The position numbers and the translations under genes are program-made. A stretch of DNA of 64,000 bases from Aurantiochytrium sp. KH105 (taxonomy: Eukaryota; Sar; Bigyra; Thraustochytrida; Thraustochytriidae): the NCBI GenBank assembly GCA_003116975.1, contig BGKB01000046.1:536338-600337 (forward strand), read 5' to 3'. The notes under the pieces are model-generated. The model did not search any database, was not told where the DNA came from, and saw only the letters and a list, made by a program, of their open reading frames with translations. Every line of letters begins with the position of its first letter. Position 1 is the stretch's first letter. Shown one piece after another: positions 9,630 through 20,482 of the stretch.

Positions 9630-10523
9630 ATGAACTTCCTCGGGTTCGGCAACTCGGCGAGCTTCGTGCTCAAGTTCACAAGCGCAATCAGAGGCCGGCC
9701 GACGAAAAAGATCAAACATGAGGACGGCGGCGTGGAGGAGCTGGTTATCTTCCAGGGCCACGAGCCGATTCAAGGCGAGGTGACGGTGATCCCCAAGGGT
9801 AAAAAACTCGAGCACATTGGCATCAAAGTCGAACTCATTGGTCAGATTGAAATGCTGCATGACCCTGGTCGCAACTCCGAGTTTACTTCGCTCGTCAGTG
9901 AACTCGACTCGCCAGGCCTTTTGTACAACGAAAAGACGTATGGCTTTAACTTTGCAAACGTCCCGAAACAATACGAGTCTTATCGGGGCTTGAATGTGCG
10001 TCTGCGGTACTTTTTGCGCGTCACCGTGACCAAGCCGTACGGGACGTCAACCAAGGAGCACGAGTTCTGGGTACAAAACGTGCAGCCGGAGCCGGAGATT
10101 AACAACTCGATCAAAATGGAGGTGGGCATCGAGGAGTGTCTTCATATTGAGTTCGAGTACCAAAAGTCCAAGTATCATCCGAATGAAGCGGTCGTTGGCA
10201 AAATTTACTTTATGCTTGTGCGCATCAAGATCAAGTACATGGAGCTAGGCATCGTGCGTCGCGAATCGACAGGAACTGGCGACAACATGGTGACGGACTC
10301 AGATAAGCTCACCAAATTTGAAATCATGGACGGGTGCCCCGTGCGCGGCGAAGCGATTCCGGTTCGCCTCTTTCTTTCTGATAGCAACTTGACGCCAACG
10401 TACGAAAATGTCAACAACCAGTTCTCGGTGCGCTACTTTCTCAACTTGGTTCTCGTTGATCAAGAAGAGCGAAGCTACTTTAAGCAGCAAGAGATTACTG
10501 TCTGGAGGAAAGATCTGGGCTGA
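9630..10523 (+). CDS. VPS26: VPS26, retromer core subunit
   Basis: 297 aa. VPS26 is the arrestin-like subunit of the retromer, which with VPS35 and VPS29 retrieves cargo receptors from endosomes. The full arrestin fold is visible: the N-terminal domain with LVIFQGHEPIQGEVTV, the KLEHIGIKVELIGQIE stretch, FNFANVPKQYESYRGLNVRL (trimmed here), and the C-terminal domain with HIEFEYQKSKYHPNEAVVGK, ELGIVRRESTGTG, CPVRGEAIPVRLFL and the family-typical end around NNQFSVRYFLNLVLVD and YFKQQEITVWRK. Length matches the family (about 300 aa). The ATG at 9630 begins MNFLGFG, as in VPS26 proteins generally. It is a single exon. It converges on the cysteine-rich membrane protein gene to its right. Confidence 0.97.
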   Translation: MNFLGFGNSASFVLKFTSAIRGRPTKKIKHEDGGVEELVIFQGHEPIQGEVTVIPKGKKLEHIGIKVELIGQIEMLHDPGRNSEFTSLVSELDSPGLLYNEKTYGFNFANVPKQYESYRGLNVRLRYFLRVTVTKPYGTSTKEHEFWVQNVQPEPEINNSIKMEVGIEECLHIEFEYQKSKYHPNEAVVGKIYFMLVRIKIKYMELGIVRRESTGTGDNMVTDSDKLTKFEIMDGCPVRGEAIPVRLFLSDSNLTPTYENVNNQFSVRYFLNLVLVDQEERSYFKQQEITVWRKDLG

Positions 10524-10993
10524 GTTGAAAGGAAGTAAGGCTAGTATCCAGGTCAGAAAGCTTTTCACATCTACAGGAAGAAGCACTCGGACTCGACTTC
10601 GTCCATCTCGCGACTTCTTTCCTTCTACCCCCTCTCCCCTCGCCCCTTCCCTCCCCCCCCCCCAAAAAAACAAAAATACAATATTTTTCTCTTTTTCTGA
10701 CTGTGAATTGTGAGCGAGCAAGCTTGGCACATTGCCTTGAGATTCGAAGATTGTTCATTCGGTCTTTTTCAAAAATCGGCGCACAGGACTAAGTTTAGAC
10801 GCGAAAGGGCACGAAAAGAGGGTCGGTCGTCCAGGAAATCGAAAGCTCGATGCCTCAATCGTTTGTCCAAAAGCGACATTCTTAAAACTAGCTCCTCCTT
10901 TGCATAGATCGCGAAGATGGCTCAAGACAAAAGCAAGGAAAAGACTTTGACGATGAGTGTAAACATAAAAGATGGACTTTTCATTCAGATCGA
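10524..10993. other. Convergent 3' spacer
   Basis: 470 bp between two convergent stop codons. A run of ten or more C followed by A- and T-rich bases near 10650-10700 is the only distinctive sequence; it may serve 3'-end formation but no signal is certain. Confidence 0.5.
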
Positions 10994-11557
10994 TTATTGC
11001 TTTTCGGCGGGCGCAGCCTGGGCAGCTCCGGGCTGAACGACGATGACCTGCTTTGTTTTTCTGCAGCAGCAGCAGTAGATGCCGAGGATGATGAGAATGA
11101 GAACAAGGAGAGCACCGACGCCAAGGGCGACGAGGATGCCAACACCCATTGCAAAAAGACCCTCGACAGCTTCTCCCAAATCGCAAAGTCCGGGCCAGAG
11201 GGCAACAGTGCCAGAAGAATCAACCATGCACTGCTCCTCATCGCAGTCATACGCCCAATCTCCCGAGTCGGACGGGTCTGAGGTGCCACAGGTGCAGCTC
11301 GCGGCAGACACGGGTGTACCATCATAGTTAGCGACAATGTGAAGGCAGTACGAGGTCGAATTCGTCTCGTCCGACGTTTGGTAGGCGTCGGCACTGCAGC
11401 CCTTGATGGAGCCTTCGGTCAGCGTGTACGAGGTTATCGAGGAGTCGATGGCGTCGCAGCACAGGTGCTCGCCCGAAGCGCACGTGAGGTAGTCAGCACG
11501 AGCAAGGTGCGGCATGAGAGCCATTGCACCGACAATGACAAAGATTGAACGCATCAT
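10994..11557 (-). CDS. Cysteine-rich type I membrane protein (paralogue A)
   Basis: 187 aa from the ATG at 11557; an upstream in-frame extension to 11686 exists but would bury the signal peptide. Residues 1-21 are a signal peptide (MMRSIFVIVGAMALMPHLARA). A ~115-residue lumenal or extracellular domain follows with ten cysteines (YLTC, LCCD, IKGC, TSYC, SCTC, YDC, EQC, PGLC), then a single membrane helix (about 138-160), a juxtamembrane CCCC block that is a strong candidate for palmitoylation, and a short cytosolic tail rich in Lys, Val and Ala. The same architecture and every one of these cysteines recur in the gene at 31819-32370, about 20 kb away, so the two are paralogues. Family not recognised. 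A surface or secretory-pathway role is inferred only from the topology. Confidence 0.85.
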   Translation of the reverse strand: MMRSIFVIVGAMALMPHLARADYLTCASGEHLCCDAIDSSITSYTLTEGSIKGCSADAYQTSDETNSTSYCLHIVANYDGTPVSAASCTCGTSDPSDSGDWAYDCDEEQCMVDSSGTVALWPGLCDLGEAVEGLFAMGVGILVALGVGALLVLILIILGIYCCCCRKTKQVIVVQPGAAQAAPAEKQ

Positions 11558-12388
11558 CCTGCTCGCTGGCTTGTTGACGTCTATTCCTTGGGTTTCTAGG
11601 CCAACTTCTGCGGGATTTCGGGTTTGCGAAGCGCGAGGCCCGCCCAGGGCGAAAACCTCTAAAAGATCATAGGGAACACGCGACAAAGTGATGTAGCCGT
11701 TGACTATCTATGAATTGAATGTGGCCATCAGAAGTTTGCACGAATTATAGAGTGCGGCTTTTGCCCGTAAAGATACGTGAGTTGTTCGGCCAAGGTCTGA
11801 GATCAAGTCGATGTTCCACGGTCCCGCAGTTTTTATATCCGTTGGGATGGTCGCGGGACATTTGTTCTCGGGACGCGCATCATGGGGGCCGTTGCGCTGG
11901 CCCTGGCGCTTCCGCCTTTTCGGAGCCGTCGGATGGCTATCCTGAATTCGGTTCTGTGCTGCTCCGACACAAAGAGTATTGTATCTGGCTGCTCGAACGG
12001 CTACATATGTTTTATAAAGTGCCATAAAATCGAGTGAGATAGAAAGGCCGGTCCAGTCTTGCAATTTTTGTTGTGGTATGAGCGCGAAAGAATGCTCAGT
12101 GATGTTGATGGCGAGCTGAAGAGAGTAGCAAGAAGGATGGCGGAAACGAAATCCGGCAGAAAAAGAAGACCTTCTTCGTGTCTTGCATGGGGACGACGTT
12201 AAGGAATTATCTCGAATGCAAGCTCATGGAGCAGCCCACGTCCTACTAGGCCCACTAGGCCTCGGCCTACTACTCAACGGTGCGAGTGAGTGAAAAAGAA
12301 TCAATCGAAGGACCACAAGAGCGGTGGATGCATGCAAGCAAGAATCGCGGACGGTCGCTTGCGCACGCAAAAGTGGAAGCGCCCAAGA
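11558..12388. other. Spacer with divergent starts
   Basis: 831 bp between the start of paralogue A (minus) and the start of the gene at 12389 (plus). Nothing recognisable beyond an AGGCC/TAGGC-rich patch near 12240-12275. Confidence 0.5.
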
Positions 12389-14032
12389 ATGGGGGCGCGA
12401 GCAGTGCTCGTGGCGTGGACGTTAGCTCTTGTGCTGGCGAGGTCCCCAGGGCAAACGGAAACGGCACGATTGCGCGACTTTTTGCAGCATCATGCTGTGC
12501 ACGAGGGGCTCGCGTCGGCGTCTCGGACGTGGGCTGCCACGGCGTATGGGGATGGCGTGCGCTGGACTGAAGTCGGGCCAGAGGTCTCCGAGGCATGGAC
12601 AACGCGCTGGGAAACCACACGAGAACGCGAGGCGTATCGACCCGGCCAACCAAAGGGAACAACAGTAGCACTTTCCAACAAAGGTGGACACCGCTGGGGA
12701 CGAGGAAAACCACGGACACCCGGCTTCGGGAAAGATGAGCATGCGAGCGAAACAACAGCAATCCCAAGCTTTTTCTACGATGGTATAAATGGCCCATGTG
12801 CTCGCGAAGGCGCAAGCATTAGCAGTCTCCGCGAGGCATGTCCACGTGAGGAAACCGAAGCGAATGCGCAGAGACCGGCCAAGGAGAATCTTGCAGCTGG
12901 GCCGCAGCTGTTGGATGTGATGCAACAAAAGAGCATATTTGTCGCAGTGCGCCCCGCCACAGCAAGCATGCACGACACAGTTATTGAAAGGTTTCACAAT
13001 GGGCACAGCTGGGTGTTTGTGAGACACTACATGAGCGAAACGACGGATGCAACACAAGTCTTTACGTGGCAGAATCGAGTCTATGTGATCACCTCCCGTG
13101 GCGACCTTGTAGAGAGGCGACGCACGCGCGACGAACGTCTGGAATGGTATCAAATGCGCGGCCTGGACCTGTCTGGCGCGGTCAGCGTATCAACGCGGAG
13201 GCGGTCAACCTCTGCATTTTTTCTCAATCGCGAGGGGCGCATTCTTGAAAGAAAAGGCTCCCCTCCGCCTTTGGGCAAGGAGGTCCCGGACGGTGGTTCC
13301 GAGGACGAATTCTTTTCATGGATTGCCTATAAGAGCGAGTTCAATACGGGCCGTGCCAGCGCAGAACGGCTTGTGAGTATTGTAGATGCGGAAGGCCTGG
13401 AGCCGGGGACGCTGCTGTTTGTGAGCGAGAGCGGGTATTTGCTCCGCGGTTTGCTCCAATTTCGATCTCGGGTCATTTCGTTAGACTTTATAGGAGCGCC
13501 AAGGAACTTTCGGCTGCTCGATTCACCGGGCGTGCTGTCCTACGGCAAGCTGTTTTTGACCACTGTGAGCGGAGACCTTGCGCAGTTGTCATTGAACGGC
13601 AGTGTTGAAAGCTCGATAAATTGGCACGTGTACGAAAAGGCGCGCAGCTCGATGGCACTTTCTGGGGCCTTGGGTCCTGTGCTAGCACTTGGGCGCGCCA
13701 TCGTTGCAGTTAATCGAAATGGTGAGCTTGTAGTTGTTGAGATTGGAGCAAGTTTAACGCAGTGGTGGTCCCGCGGTATGCCCGTGGACCCCACGACGGG
13801 CGAGGGGGTTCCACTGCGTTGGATGTCACCGCGCCAAGTCAATGCGGACATGCTCGTGGCATACACTGTGGATGATCGGATGGCTCTTTTCAGGCATGAA
13901 ACAGGAAAATGGGTTTGGTCTTTGGTGGATCTTCCGGAGCTGAGTTCCGAGGCGGAATACTGCATTGGTGATCGCAATCAACCAAACTCGTGCATGCCTG
14001 TGGATCTTGATGCAATGACCCAAGAAGAATGA
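12389..14032 (+). CDS. Secreted protein of beta-propeller-like composition
   Basis: 547 aa from the ATG at 12389; an in-frame ATG at 12290 would add 33 basic residues ahead of the signal sequence. MGARAVLVAWTLALVLARSP is a signal peptide. After a ~170-residue Ser/Thr/Arg-rich region, the C-terminal ~350 residues contain repeated short beta-strand blocks ending in hydrophobic-polar patterns (WVFVRHYMSETTDATQVF, NRVYVITSRGDLVERR, AFFLNREGRILERK, LLFVSESGYLLRGLL, GKLFLTTVSGDLAQLSLNG, AIVAVNRNGELVVVEIG), as expected of a propeller with about six or seven blades. I cannot name the family. The C-terminus holds a Cys pair (EYCIGDRNQPNSC). The last ~100 bases are repeated in tandem just downstream. 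Probably exported or lumenal. Confidence 0.75.
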   Translation: MGARAVLVAWTLALVLARSPGQTETARLRDFLQHHAVHEGLASASRTWAATAYGDGVRWTEVGPEVSEAWTTRWETTREREAYRPGQPKGTTVALSNKGGHRWGRGKPRTPGFGKDEHASETTAIPSFFYDGINGPCAREGASISSLREACPREETEANAQRPAKENLAAGPQLLDVMQQKSIFVAVRPATASMHDTVIERFHNGHSWVFVRHYMSETTDATQVFTWQNRVYVITSRGDLVERRRTRDERLEWYQMRGLDLSGAVSVSTRRRSTSAFFLNREGRILERKGSPPPLGKEVPDGGSEDEFFSWIAYKSEFNTGRASAERLVSIVDAEGLEPGTLLFVSESGYLLRGLLQFRSRVISLDFIGAPRNFRLLDSPGVLSYGKLFLTTVSGDLAQLSLNGSVESSINWHVYEKARSSMALSGALGPVLALGRAIVAVNRNGELVVVEIGASLTQWWSRGMPVDPTTGEGVPLRWMSPRQVNADMLVAYTVDDRMALFRHETGKWVWSLVDLPELSSEAEYCIGDRNQPNSCMPVDLDAMTQEE

Positions 14033-14043
14033 GTGAGAGTCAT

Positions 14044-14160
14044 CTTCCCGAGCTAATTTCTGAGGTGGAATATTGCATCGGCGATCGAAATCAACCAAAC
14101 TTGAGTTTGCCTGTGGATACGGATGTCATGAACCGAGAGGAATTGGAGAGAGTCATGTAG
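14044..14160 (+). pseudogene. Tandem duplicate of the 3' end of the preceding gene
   Basis: The stretch coding LPELISEVEYCIGDRNQPN and about 18 further residues, closing in a TAG at 14158-14160, repeats the last ~110 bases of the 12389-14032 gene (LPELSSEAEYCIGDRNQPN...). Agreement is high but imperfect. The two copies are in different frames relative to each other, and the upstream copy has a TGA where the downstream copy reads on for five more codons. The second cysteine of the pair is lost in the downstream copy. This is a partial tandem duplication in the 3' flank, and it is not translated unless frames are shifted. Confidence 0.8.
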
Positions 14161-14848
14161 CAATAAACAGGAGCCTTGTTACCGTTCCTGAAGAAAAGTG
14201 ATGTGAAGTCTGCCGCATCGACTGCTCACAATGTATGTAAAGATAACAAACACCAAGACATTATTCTCTTCCTTTTTCGAAGGGCTAGGTAGAGTAGGCC
14301 TGCTGGAAGCTGTCTTACGCGGTGCTTTCTGTACAAGCGATGCGTAAGATCACGCAGATTTACACCCGCATTGTTGAGAATTGGGACGAAGCTTCCGGGT
14401 ACAGATCAATCCACAGTTCGTGCTCGCTGCTGCAGTGGACCTTTTATTGTCGTATTCGGCAGAAGTGGCGAGATTTATCAAGCTACGCTGTCACAAACTC
14501 GTAGCTCAACGAATGCATTCGATAGCATGCGGTTCAGTCGGGTACAAGAGGTCTGGTCAAAGGATATTTGAAATTGCTGGGAAAATTGTGGTGAGGGAGC
14601 TCGCTAGCCCTTGCCATTGCTTATGAAGAATGGTTAAGCGCGGAAGACTTCGGGAAAACTCTTGCTATCGAAGAGCAGAAATTTTTGTTCAGCAATAGAG
14701 CAAGAGTGTATGAATGTATGAATATACGTAAATGTGTTTTGTTGTGTATGGTATGAGAAGAATGTTGAAGGTGCAGAGTGGTTTGTTTATGTGTGGCTGT
14801 GTGGAACGGCAAAAGGTCGGGATAGCATTGCGCAGAGGTCATTCAATG
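14161..14848. other. Convergent 3' spacer
   Basis: About 690 bp. A polyadenylation-like aataaa lies at about 14162, just after the duplicated tail. No gene is seen; short frames here have no domain character. Confidence 0.5.
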
Positions 14849-16174
14849 TCACGCGGAGGCGGCCCGGGGAGTGGGGATCAATTTACACTTTTTCAAGTCG
14901 GCGACTTCAATTTCCCAGTCGACAGCAGTCCGCTTGCCGCAGGTCTGTTTGCCTTGGTAGTCCGGAACAAAGAGGCCATGGTGGTAGTCTGAGACGAGAA
15001 GGCCGAGGACTTCCTCCTCGAAACAGTCATCCTGAGAGAGGAAGCCACATGTTGCTACATCATCGTCGAGCGAGGCGACCTCACGGCCGTCGCTGACGAT
15101 GCGCTCGGGCGCCCTCGGAAGCAAAGTGTCAAGCTCGAGGACGTCGTTACTGGGCAGAGAGAAGGCGGATGTAGAGTTGTTCTCGAAGAGGCGTACATCG
15201 TCGGCGGGTTCAGTGATGTCAGTATCAATTGAGCTCTGCGTGCTAAGGTTCCGCGGGCGCGACAAGAGGAAGCGCGAAGGTTGAAGCGAAAGCGGCTGGA
15301 GAGGCTGAGGATGCACGCGGTGCTGGTTGTAGTGCATGTTGCGCGAACGAGGGCTGAGGACGGGTTTCCTCGAGATGAGGGGCTTGACCGTGATGGGTTC
15401 GATCCTGCTGGCGGCACGATGTGCTGCGGCGCGAGCAGAGATGGGTGCCGCAGAAAGTCCACCGTTGGCCTCGGCCTTGAGGTTCCGTGCCTCGTGATAT
15501 CCCGTGACAAACATGCCGCGAATACCGTACTTGACGCGCGTGCCGCGGAAGCAGGGCCAGATTTGCCTTCTGCGGAAAAGCTTGATGAGGCTTGCCTCGA
15601 CGTCTTCTGGGAAAGGGTTACGGCCAGTCTTGGGATCGCCGGTGACATGGGAGCGCACGGTGTGGACAAAGGTAAGGTGCGGGTTCTTGAGTTTCGACTT
15701 GCGGCTGGCCTCCCACTCCTCGAAGCACTCGCGGCTCATGATGCCGCTGGCATCGACGTATCCGCGCTCGTCACGGCGCACGTGTGTCATGAAGATCTCC
15801 ATGCTTGTCTTGGGGGTATCGGAGGAGGTTCGCCTGCAGAAGGGAGCGACGTTGTGCTTGGATGTGGCAAAGCGGCGCTGGTTCTGCTGAAGGCGAGCTT
15901 GGAGATGGTGGGTGATGGGCTGCGAGGTGTGCTTGGTGGTGGTGACACATGAGCGAGCACGAGCCTGCATGGTGGCGGCGGCTTCCTTGATGTTGGCCTT
16001 GCAGGCCTCGTTGTAGACATTTGCGGAGGCGGCATTGTTCTGGTGCTGATAGTACGATGGCCATGCGTCAAAGTCCTCGAGGCCGGCGCCGTTGATAGCG
16101 GAGACCGAGGTGGTGGTTGTGTTGGTCATGTCAGCCTCGATGGGCGAGCAGGGTTGTGTCGTGTTGTTGGCCAT
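14849..16174 (-). CDS. Hypothetical protein, 441 aa
   Basis: Family not recognised. The N-terminus is Thr/Asn-rich and polar. The middle (residues ~125-235) is the best-ordered part: MEIFMTHVRRDERGYVDASG, REC FEEWEASRKSK, FVHTVRSHVTGDPKTGRNPF, EDVEASLIKLFRRRQIWPCF and VKYGIRGMFVTGYHEARN suggest a compact, basic helical domain. A Ser/Arg/Pro-rich linker with many SR and RP pairs follows, then an acidic, Leu-rich region (VLELDTLLPRAPE, CFEEEVLGLLVSDYHHGLF). There is no signal peptide or membrane segment. A nuclear or regulatory role is possible but is only inference. The ATG at 16174 is first in frame, and the clear contrast in composition with the flanking non-coding DNA supports it as real. 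Confidence 0.7.
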   Translation of the reverse strand: MANNTTQPCSPIEADMTNTTTTSVSAINGAGLEDFDAWPSYYQHQNNAASANVYNEACKANIKEAAATMQARARSCVTTTKHTSQPITHHLQARLQQNQRRFATSKHNVAPFCRRTSSDTPKTSMEIFMTHVRRDERGYVDASGIMSRECFEEWEASRKSKLKNPHLTFVHTVRSHVTGDPKTGRNPFPEDVEASLIKLFRRRQIWPCFRGTRVKYGIRGMFVTGYHEARNLKAEANGGLSAAPISARAAAHRAASRIEPITVKPLISRKPVLSPRSRNMHYNQHRVHPQPLQPLSLQPSRFLLSRPRNLSTQSSIDTDITEPADDVRLFENNSTSAFSLPSNDVLELDTLLPRAPERIVSDGREVASLDDDVATCGFLSQDDCFEEEVLGLLVSDYHHGLFVPDYQGKQTCGKRTAVDWEIEVADLKKCKLIPTPRAASA

Positions 16175-16520
16175 CTTGCTAGCTAGCTTGACCTTGCAAC
16201 TTGATGAGGATGGAGCTTGCTTGGTGTTGCAAGAAGAATCCTTTGGTTTGGCTTTCTTGGCGATTCAAGGTGAGGGAGATGTCCTTGATCTCGGTAAAAG
16301 TGCGCTTGCAGGTACCGCACACGTTGTCGGCGATGCCTGTGCGAGGGAGGGATGGCGAGGGGTCCGAGCGAGTGATCGAGTTATGCTCGTCAATCACAGC
16401 GCGAGGTTTGCGTGTGATTGGATCTTTGCGGTAGTTCGTCCGATTTTCGAGGTCGAGGGAGCCGCTACGTTTCTAGTTTGCTCGGGCTCCTTGGTTTGGC
16501 TTTGGCTTGGCTCCTGGAGC

Positions 16521-16522
16521 TC

Positions 16523-16558
<36 letters not shown>

Positions 16559-16560
16559 TG
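16521..16560. repeat. (GCTT)n tetranucleotide repeat
   Basis: About ten tandem GCTT units; further CTGCC- and GCTT-type runs follow at 16740-16812. Confidence 0.9.
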
Positions 16561-17089
16561 CTTCTTTGCTAGCGAGGTGCTTTGTCTGGTCTTTCTGGAT
16601 TGGCTTCTTGGTTTGTTCTCGAGGCGGGCCAGACCAGCTGCAGTGGAGGTGGTACCACCGTCGGGCGGGGCGGGGGCGTGTGAGCGGGCGTTTCGAAGTT
16701 TGGCTCTTTCTTTGTCTGTCTTGGTTGGCTGGATGGCTGCCTGCTTGCCTGCCTGCCTGTCTGCCTGCCTGCCTGGCCCTTGCTTGCTCGCTTGCTTGCT
16801 CGCTTGCTTCCTTTTTTCCTTCCTCCCTGCCTGCGTGCCGAGAGCGAGCGAGGATTACTGGGGGTTTCGCCACTTGTGCTCGGCGCCGCGAGCTCGGCTC
16901 CTCCGCTCGCCTCGTGTCGGCTCCCGGGCTCGGTTTCTGCTCTGCTCTCTGCTCCGCTCTGCGCAGACCTGGGGACGTGTGCTCGCTCGCTCGCGGCCTC
17001 GGCATGCCTGCCTCAGCCTGCGAGCCGCCGCTCGCGCATCCACCCTTGCCTCCCCTCGCCTGCCTCCAATGGACGCGAGGCCCGTCTCG

Positions 17090-17515
17090 TCTAGTCATCC
17101 TCCTCCTCCCTTTTCCCTTTCCCGCACCTCCCTCTCCCTGCAATCTTTTCACTTCCTATTGTATTCTTTTTATTTCTTTTCGTTCTTTCTTTCACAATTC
17201 ATAATTTCTTTCGATGAACCTTTTATTCTTTGACTCTGCCCGATCTTTGGGCCATCGATCGACGAATCGATTGACAAATCGACGTGACTGCCTCCTACGC
17301 GCCTTTCACACCCTTCCTCCCTTCTTCCATTGGTCCTTCCTGGGTTGCTTCCGTGTTTACCTTCCGGCTTGCACTATTTGCCTTTCTTTCTGTCGCTTTC
17401 TTTTTAGGTTCGATTCGCTTTTTGCCTTTTTTTTTTGATGTACGAAAAAAAGAAGAAAGAAATAAGAAAATCTTTTATTCTCTCTCTCTGTTTTCTTGCC
17501 TGGTCTCAAGCTAGC
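17090..17515. other. Pyrimidine-rich tract
   Basis: Some 400 bp in which the plus strand is strongly C/T-rich with few purines, ending in a TC run and CTAG repeats near 17510-17521. Confidence 0.7.
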
Positions 17516-18333
17516 TAGCTAGATCGCGAGAGCATCTTGCTCTCCATTTTTAATCCATCTTCTTCTGCGGCCCTCGAGGCCGATCCCTGCCCGAGTGCCG
17601 CCTCCCTGATAGCCACCCCTCCTCGGCTCCCCGCTCCCGCTTATCCTCGGACTGGGCTGGGGCGCCCCTCCTTCCCTCCCTCCTCCTCTGCCTCCATCTT
17701 CCTTTTCTCGGGTGGGCCGCCCCTGCCATACGTTTCGGAAGAAAGACCACACCACAGCGGGCCACAGCTAGGCAAAGCGCGCCGCCTAGGAAGCGCGCGC
17801 CCGCAGCGGCGGGCCGCCCCAACCCCGGTCGTCGCCACGCGCTTTTCCTCTCGCTCCCTGCTTTGCCCCAGCCTCCCGCTCCGCCTGCGCCTGCCGCCGT
17901 CAGCCCGCCCCTTCCTTCCGCCCGCCGGCTCGCCGCGCCTGTCTTGGACCCGGCGTCCCGGCCCCGCTTGTCGTGACGCCGCGCCCCAGCGATGACGAGC
18001 TGCAAGAATCTCCGAGCCTTTCTCTAGGCTCTTCTCCTGCTTCGCGCCCCTGTATACCACCAAGGCAGGGCAGTGCTCCCTGCTGCTGCTGCGTGCGTCG
18101 GAGGCGCAGACTCCGCGCCGCTCCAGACGCGACCAGACGCGCCGACGGACGCGCGGCCGCAGATGGCAGCCCTGGATGTAGGCCTTCCGTACCCGCCCCG
18201 CCGCCTTCACAGGCTGGGGGAGAGCCACAAGCAGCCAGGCAGAGGCGGCGTCTTGGTGGGAGGAGGCCACCGGCACGCCCTCCTTTTCCAACGCCCCGCC
18301 CCACCCGCGCCGTCCTCGGCCGCGCTTCTCGAT

Positions 18334-18401
18334 GCGTCGCGTTGCGTTGCGTCGCGTCGCGTCGCGTCGCGTTGTGTTGCGTTGCGTTGCGTTGCGTTGC
18401 G
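18334..18401. repeat. (GCGTT)/(GCGTC) pentanucleotide repeat
   Basis: About thirteen tandem units alternating between GCGTC and GCGTT, one with GTGTT. Confidence 0.92.
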
Positions 18402-18807
18402 GTCACGTCAAGACGAGCGGGAGCTCGCTCGTCTCGATGCAGATGGATGGCCATGGTGGCTGGCGAGCAAAGCAAATGCGCGACGGTAGCTGTAAATGAG
18501 CAGTGCGCACTTGGCAGGAACCCTCGCGAATGCGCGCCCCAAGTGAAGAATCGCCCCCGGAACGGAAGGCCAGCATGCGAAGCGAGGAGTGGCTGCGCGC
18601 GAACCCCTCCCTCCTTCCCTGCAAGGCGGCCCGCGCGGCCGGCTGCGGCCGGAGGGGGCGGGGCGGGGCAGGGCCCGGAAAGCGAGCGAGCTCGCGCGGG
18701 ACGCCTCGCAACGCAATCTCGCCCGCCTCGCCAGTCAGGCAGCCGGTCTGGGGCCGTGCGTGGCGCGGCGAGTCGGGCCGCGGGCCGCGCATTCATCTAC
18801 GCTTTCA

Positions 18808-18842
18808 TCCATTCATTCATTCATTCAATCATTCATTCATGT
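18808..18842. repeat. (CATT)n tetranucleotide repeat
   Basis: Tandem CATT units; related ATTC-rich DNA at 19460-19550. Confidence 0.9.
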
Positions 18843-20046
18843 TTTCATTGATTTCAATGGACGCAATCTTTGGTCACGCGCCACTACGGAACGCAAGACG
18901 GGGAGAACGCAGCCTCCCTCTGCATACCGCGGCACGAGCGCTCTCCCGTCACTCTGCAGACCGTTCCTCCACGCGTTCCCCAGGAAGAAGAAGCGCTTAG
19001 ACAGGCACGAAGGAAGCAACGCGCGGGCGAGCGCGCCATAGTGGTGTACACCCCTTCCGCGCGCCTTCGTTCGTCTCTCGATCTCTGATTCTGGGCGTGC
19101 GTGCGTGCTTGTGTGTGCGTGTCGGTCGCCCTTGTGCGCGCGCGCGAAGATATGGAAACAGCAGGAATGAATTTATGAAACCTTCCAATCTCTTCCCCTT
19201 CCTCGCTTCCGCTCCGCGGAGCGCAGCCCTTCTGTGGTGACTGTGGCCAGCAGCGCCCGCAGCCAGCGGTGGTGCTTCGTAAGGCTTGCGAGCCAGCGGC
19301 GGCCAGCCTGCGCCCTGCTTCGCCGCGGACGGGGGTGCTTCGCTACGGACGCTGCGCGCGTCGGCCGCCGCGTCGGCGCCCAATGAGGCCTCTGGTGGCA
19401 GTCTCCGCTCGCCGGTCTGGCCGGCGGTCTACGGACTACGATATAGTATTTGATTGAAAAAAAGTCATTCATCCATTCAATGTTGCATTCAACATCATTC
19501 CATTCTCTCTTTCATTCTTTATCTGATTCTTTCATTTCATTCTTCGCTTTCACCTCGCGGTGTGGGGGAGAAACCGCGCAAAGGTGCGAAGACTGGCCGC
19601 CGCCTCGCGCCGCTTTCTTCTCTCTCTCTCTGCGCGCTGCGGCGGCAGGAGGCGCGCCCATGAACGCCGGGCGTGCAGCGGACGACCACGTTGTGGTGGG
19701 GACGCTTCGGAGCCTGGAGTGTCGTCGCGCGGCCGAAGGATCCCTCGACCGGCGCAGGCGAGGATCTTTTCATCCCTGCGCACCCTTTTCGCAGGCCGCG
19801 ACGCAGGCGCGCTGCCACAGGGCCTCGCAGCAAACGGGGCCGGAGCAAGCCGGCGCGACACGGGCTCACCCGCTAGACTAGACTTTGCGGGCCCACGTCT
19901 GTCGGCGACGCCGGTGCGGGACGCGAGACCCTCGGCCTGCACCTTTCCTCGCCGCTGGGGAAGGCCATCATGCACGCGTGCGTGCGTGCATCCACCCTCA
20001 CGAATCCCATGAATCGGGCGCAGCAGCAGTAGCAGCTTCGCCTGGC

Positions 20047-20080
20047 CTTGGCTTGGCTTGGCTTGGCTTGGCTCGGCTTG
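20047..20080. repeat. (TTGGC)n pentanucleotide repeat
   Basis: Same unit and orientation as at 2034-2066. Confidence 0.9.
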
Positions 20081-20285
20081 CATCGACGGACGTCTCATCA
20101 TCGTGTTTACAGAAGGAATAGCTTTCGATTCATTACAGTGCTTCCCAGCAGTTTACGTTACTTTGCGTCACGTTGGCGGGCCAAGTTGGGCGGGCGTCGT
20201 CGCGATGCAGCGTGCGCCCCCGGGTGCTGTCCGGAGCCTTGCTGTCCTGCGCTGCCTCTTAAGAGGTAGCAGCATCTGCAAAAGC

Positions 20286-20314
20286 AGAAGAAGAAGAAGA
20301 AGAAGAAGAAGAAC
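20286..20314. repeat. (AGA)n trinucleotide repeat
   Basis: About nine tandem AGA units. Confidence 0.9.
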
Positions 20315-20437
20315 GTCATCATTATCGCAATCACGCCCGGTCAGCGCACAAAGAGCGAATTTTGAGCACGTGCCAAAAAAATTCGAGCCACCTTCTCACA
20401 AACAGACAGCCACCCACCCACCCACCCACCTACGCGA

Positions 20438-20482
20438 GCAGCCAGCCAGCCAGCCAACCAGCCAGCCAGCCAGCCAGCCAGT
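20438..20482. repeat. (CAGC)n tetranucleotide repeat
   Basis: About eleven CAGC/AGCC units with one CAAC variant, directly after a short CCCA run. Confidence 0.9.

Noticed and set aside
17600-19050. Several overlapping frames of 130-300 codons on both strands
   Set aside because: Arg/Ala/Pro compositions dictated by GC-rich repeat DNA, and mutually overlapping in several frames.
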